From contig BNXR01000110.1 of NCBI GenBank assembly GCA_025999735.1, forward strand, positions 1 to 5,856: DNA of 5,856 nt. The letters are read 5' to 3'. Each line of letters starts with the position of its first letter. Position 1 is the first letter of the stretch. Positions 5,369 to 5,856 of the stretch are shown here, piece by piece. Origin of the DNA: Bacteroidia bacterium (GTDB taxonomy: Bacteria; Bacteroidota; Bacteroidia; Bacteroidales; Marinifilaceae). Below the pieces are notes generated by a model. That model searched no databases. It was not told the origin of the DNA and saw only the letters and a list, made by a program, of their open reading frames with translations. The position numbers and the translations under genes were made by a program.

Positions 5369-5384
5369 TTTTCATGTAATTTTG
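5354..5384 (+). promoter_or_regulatory. Promoter of the MBOAT leader transcript, second copy
   Basis: A TTG -33 box (5354-5356), a 20-bp spacer and a TAATTTTG -7 box (5377-5384) reproduce the promoter seen before the first MBOAT gene. The sequence between the boxes differs from copy A in its 5' half, while both boxes are kept. Confidence 0.75.
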
Positions 5385-5404
5385 CACCCCCAATAGAGAA
5401 AGAT

Positions 5405-5449
5405 ATGAGAAAAAATATGAGAAGACCTAATTTACCCCCCCATATATAA
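5405..5449 (+). CDS. Leader peptide, second copy (14 codons, or 10 from the inner ATG)
   Basis: The 10-codon peptide MRRPNLPPHI from 5417 is identical to the first copy. A 12-nt insertion adds an upstream in-frame ATG at 5405, allowing MRKNMRRPNLPPHI. The indel is a multiple of three and keeps the frame. The C7 run and the stop codon next to the possible pseudoknot are conserved. Translation is not proven. Confidence 0.5.
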   Translation: MRKNMRRPNLPPHI

Positions 5450-5452
5450 CGC

Positions 5453-5493
5453 GCTCATTATCAAGTAGTTATGAGTATTTAGTAAAACTATTT
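5453..5493 (+). promoter_or_regulatory. Possible H-type pseudoknot in the leader RNA, second copy
   Basis: The same two interleaved stems as in copy A can form: 5453-5458 with 5471-5476, and 5463-5470 with 5486-5493. The only difference from copy A is a G at 5465 that pairs as G-U instead of A-U. Confidence 0.45.
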
Positions 5494-5510
5494 ATTAACA
5501 ATAACACATC

Positions 5511-5546
5511 AGCCATATCAAGGTTTTGCCTTGGTGTGGCTTTTTT
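5511..5546 (+). terminator. Intrinsic terminator/attenuator before the second MBOAT gene
   Basis: This is identical to the first copy: a 13-bp stem (5511-5523 with 5529-5541), loop TTTTG, then six T, ending 14 nt before the ATG at 5561. It again sits between the promoter and its gene. Confidence 0.85.
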
Positions 5547-5560
5547 AATGCCCTAAATTT

Positions 5561-5856
5561 ATGTTATTCAATTCCATTGATTTCGGGATATTTCTACCCA
5601 TCGTATTTTTGCTGTATTGGGCAATGTCCAAAAAGGTGAAGGCGCAAAATGTGTTTTTGCTGGTAGCAAGTTATTTTTTCTACGGCTGGTGGGATTGGCG
5701 TTACCTGTCGCTGGTGTTGCTGTGTTCTATCACCAACTATGTTGCAGGCGTGTTGATGATGAGAGTTAATGAAGACTCCGACGATGCACAAAAGCGACGG
5801 CGGCTGATTTTGACGGTCTGCTGCTTGGTCTCGTTTGGCGTATTGGGCGTGTTCAA
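5561..5856 (+). CDS. Second MBOAT-family O-acyltransferase, N-terminal 98 codons (runs off the window)
   Basis: The frame is open from the ATG at 5561 to the window end. The visible protein is identical to the first MBOAT enzyme except for Ile instead of Val at residue 57, and covers the first membrane segments up to GVLGVF. The conserved histidines and catalytic region lie outside the window, so it cannot be told whether this is a full-length paralogue, a diverged acyltransferase that shares only its 5' end, or a truncated remnant. The preceding promoter, leader and terminator are the same as in copy A, so the two genes are expected to be regulated alike. Confidence 0.9.
   Translation, partial: MLFNSIDFGIFLPIVFLLYWAMSKKVKAQNVFLLVASYFFYGWWDWRYLSLVLLCSITNYVAGVLMMRVNEDSDDAQKRRRLILTVCCLVSFGVLGVF

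Larger units (their letters stand above)
5369..5856 (+). repeat. Direct repeat, copy B (continues beyond the window)
   Basis: This is the second copy of 1522-1996, offset by 3860 bp from the leader ATG onward. It carries a 12-nt insertion before the leader ATG relative to copy A. The near-identity of non-coding and coding parts alike points to a recent duplication or to gene conversion between cassettes. The right boundary is not visible. Confidence 0.95.

Overview
The window looks like an accessory region from a member of the Bacteroidota. The DNA is AT-rich. No gene has an obvious Shine-Dalgarno sequence. At least four places carry the Bacteroidota-type promoter pair (TTG/TTTG, 19-21 bp, TAnnTTTG). 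The protein families also fit: an ISAzo13-like transposase start, a RecG/AlbA-type ATP-binding regulator remnant, an MBOAT/SGNH O-acyltransferase pair and a KilA-N protein. The species cannot be named from this sequence.

Layout. Positions 1-123 are probably the 5' end of an insertion sequence read on the minus strand. Its outer edge abuts a plus-strand gene (124-1207) that has lost its N-terminal domain, so the insertion probably broke that gene. Positions 1208-1700 hold no normal-sized gene. They contain a ~225-bp MITE-like element with 24-bp perfect inverted ends (1266-1490), then a promoter, a 10-codon leader ORF, a sequence that can fold as an H-type pseudoknot, and a strong intrinsic terminator just before the next gene. 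Positions 1701-3170 encode an MBOAT acyltransferase and 3176-4198 an SGNH-like secreted or membrane-anchored partner, 5 nt apart and almost certainly one operon. Positions 4199-4439 contain a promoter and a structured ~145-nt leader for a KilA-N protein (4440-5312), whose coding sequence contains a perfect 34-bp palindrome. From about 5369 to the window end, the MBOAT promoter, leader, terminator and first 98 codons occur a second time, nearly identical.

How the parts work together. The MBOAT and SGNH proteins are expected to move acyl (probably acetyl) groups across the inner membrane and onto an extracytoplasmic glycan, as in AlgI/AlgJ-AlgX, PatA/PatB and DltB/DltD type systems. The terminator between promoter and MBOAT start implies that expression depends on read-through, so the leader is a candidate attenuator or riboregulator, and it is retained in both copies. 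The ~3.86-kb repeat spacing suggests an array of acyltransferase cassettes that could recombine with one another. The KilA-N gene has its own promoter and appears to be a separate, phage-type DNA-binding passenger.

The most interesting candidate is the duplicated leader (1508-1700 and 5354-5560). Its regulatory role is inferred from sequence architecture only.
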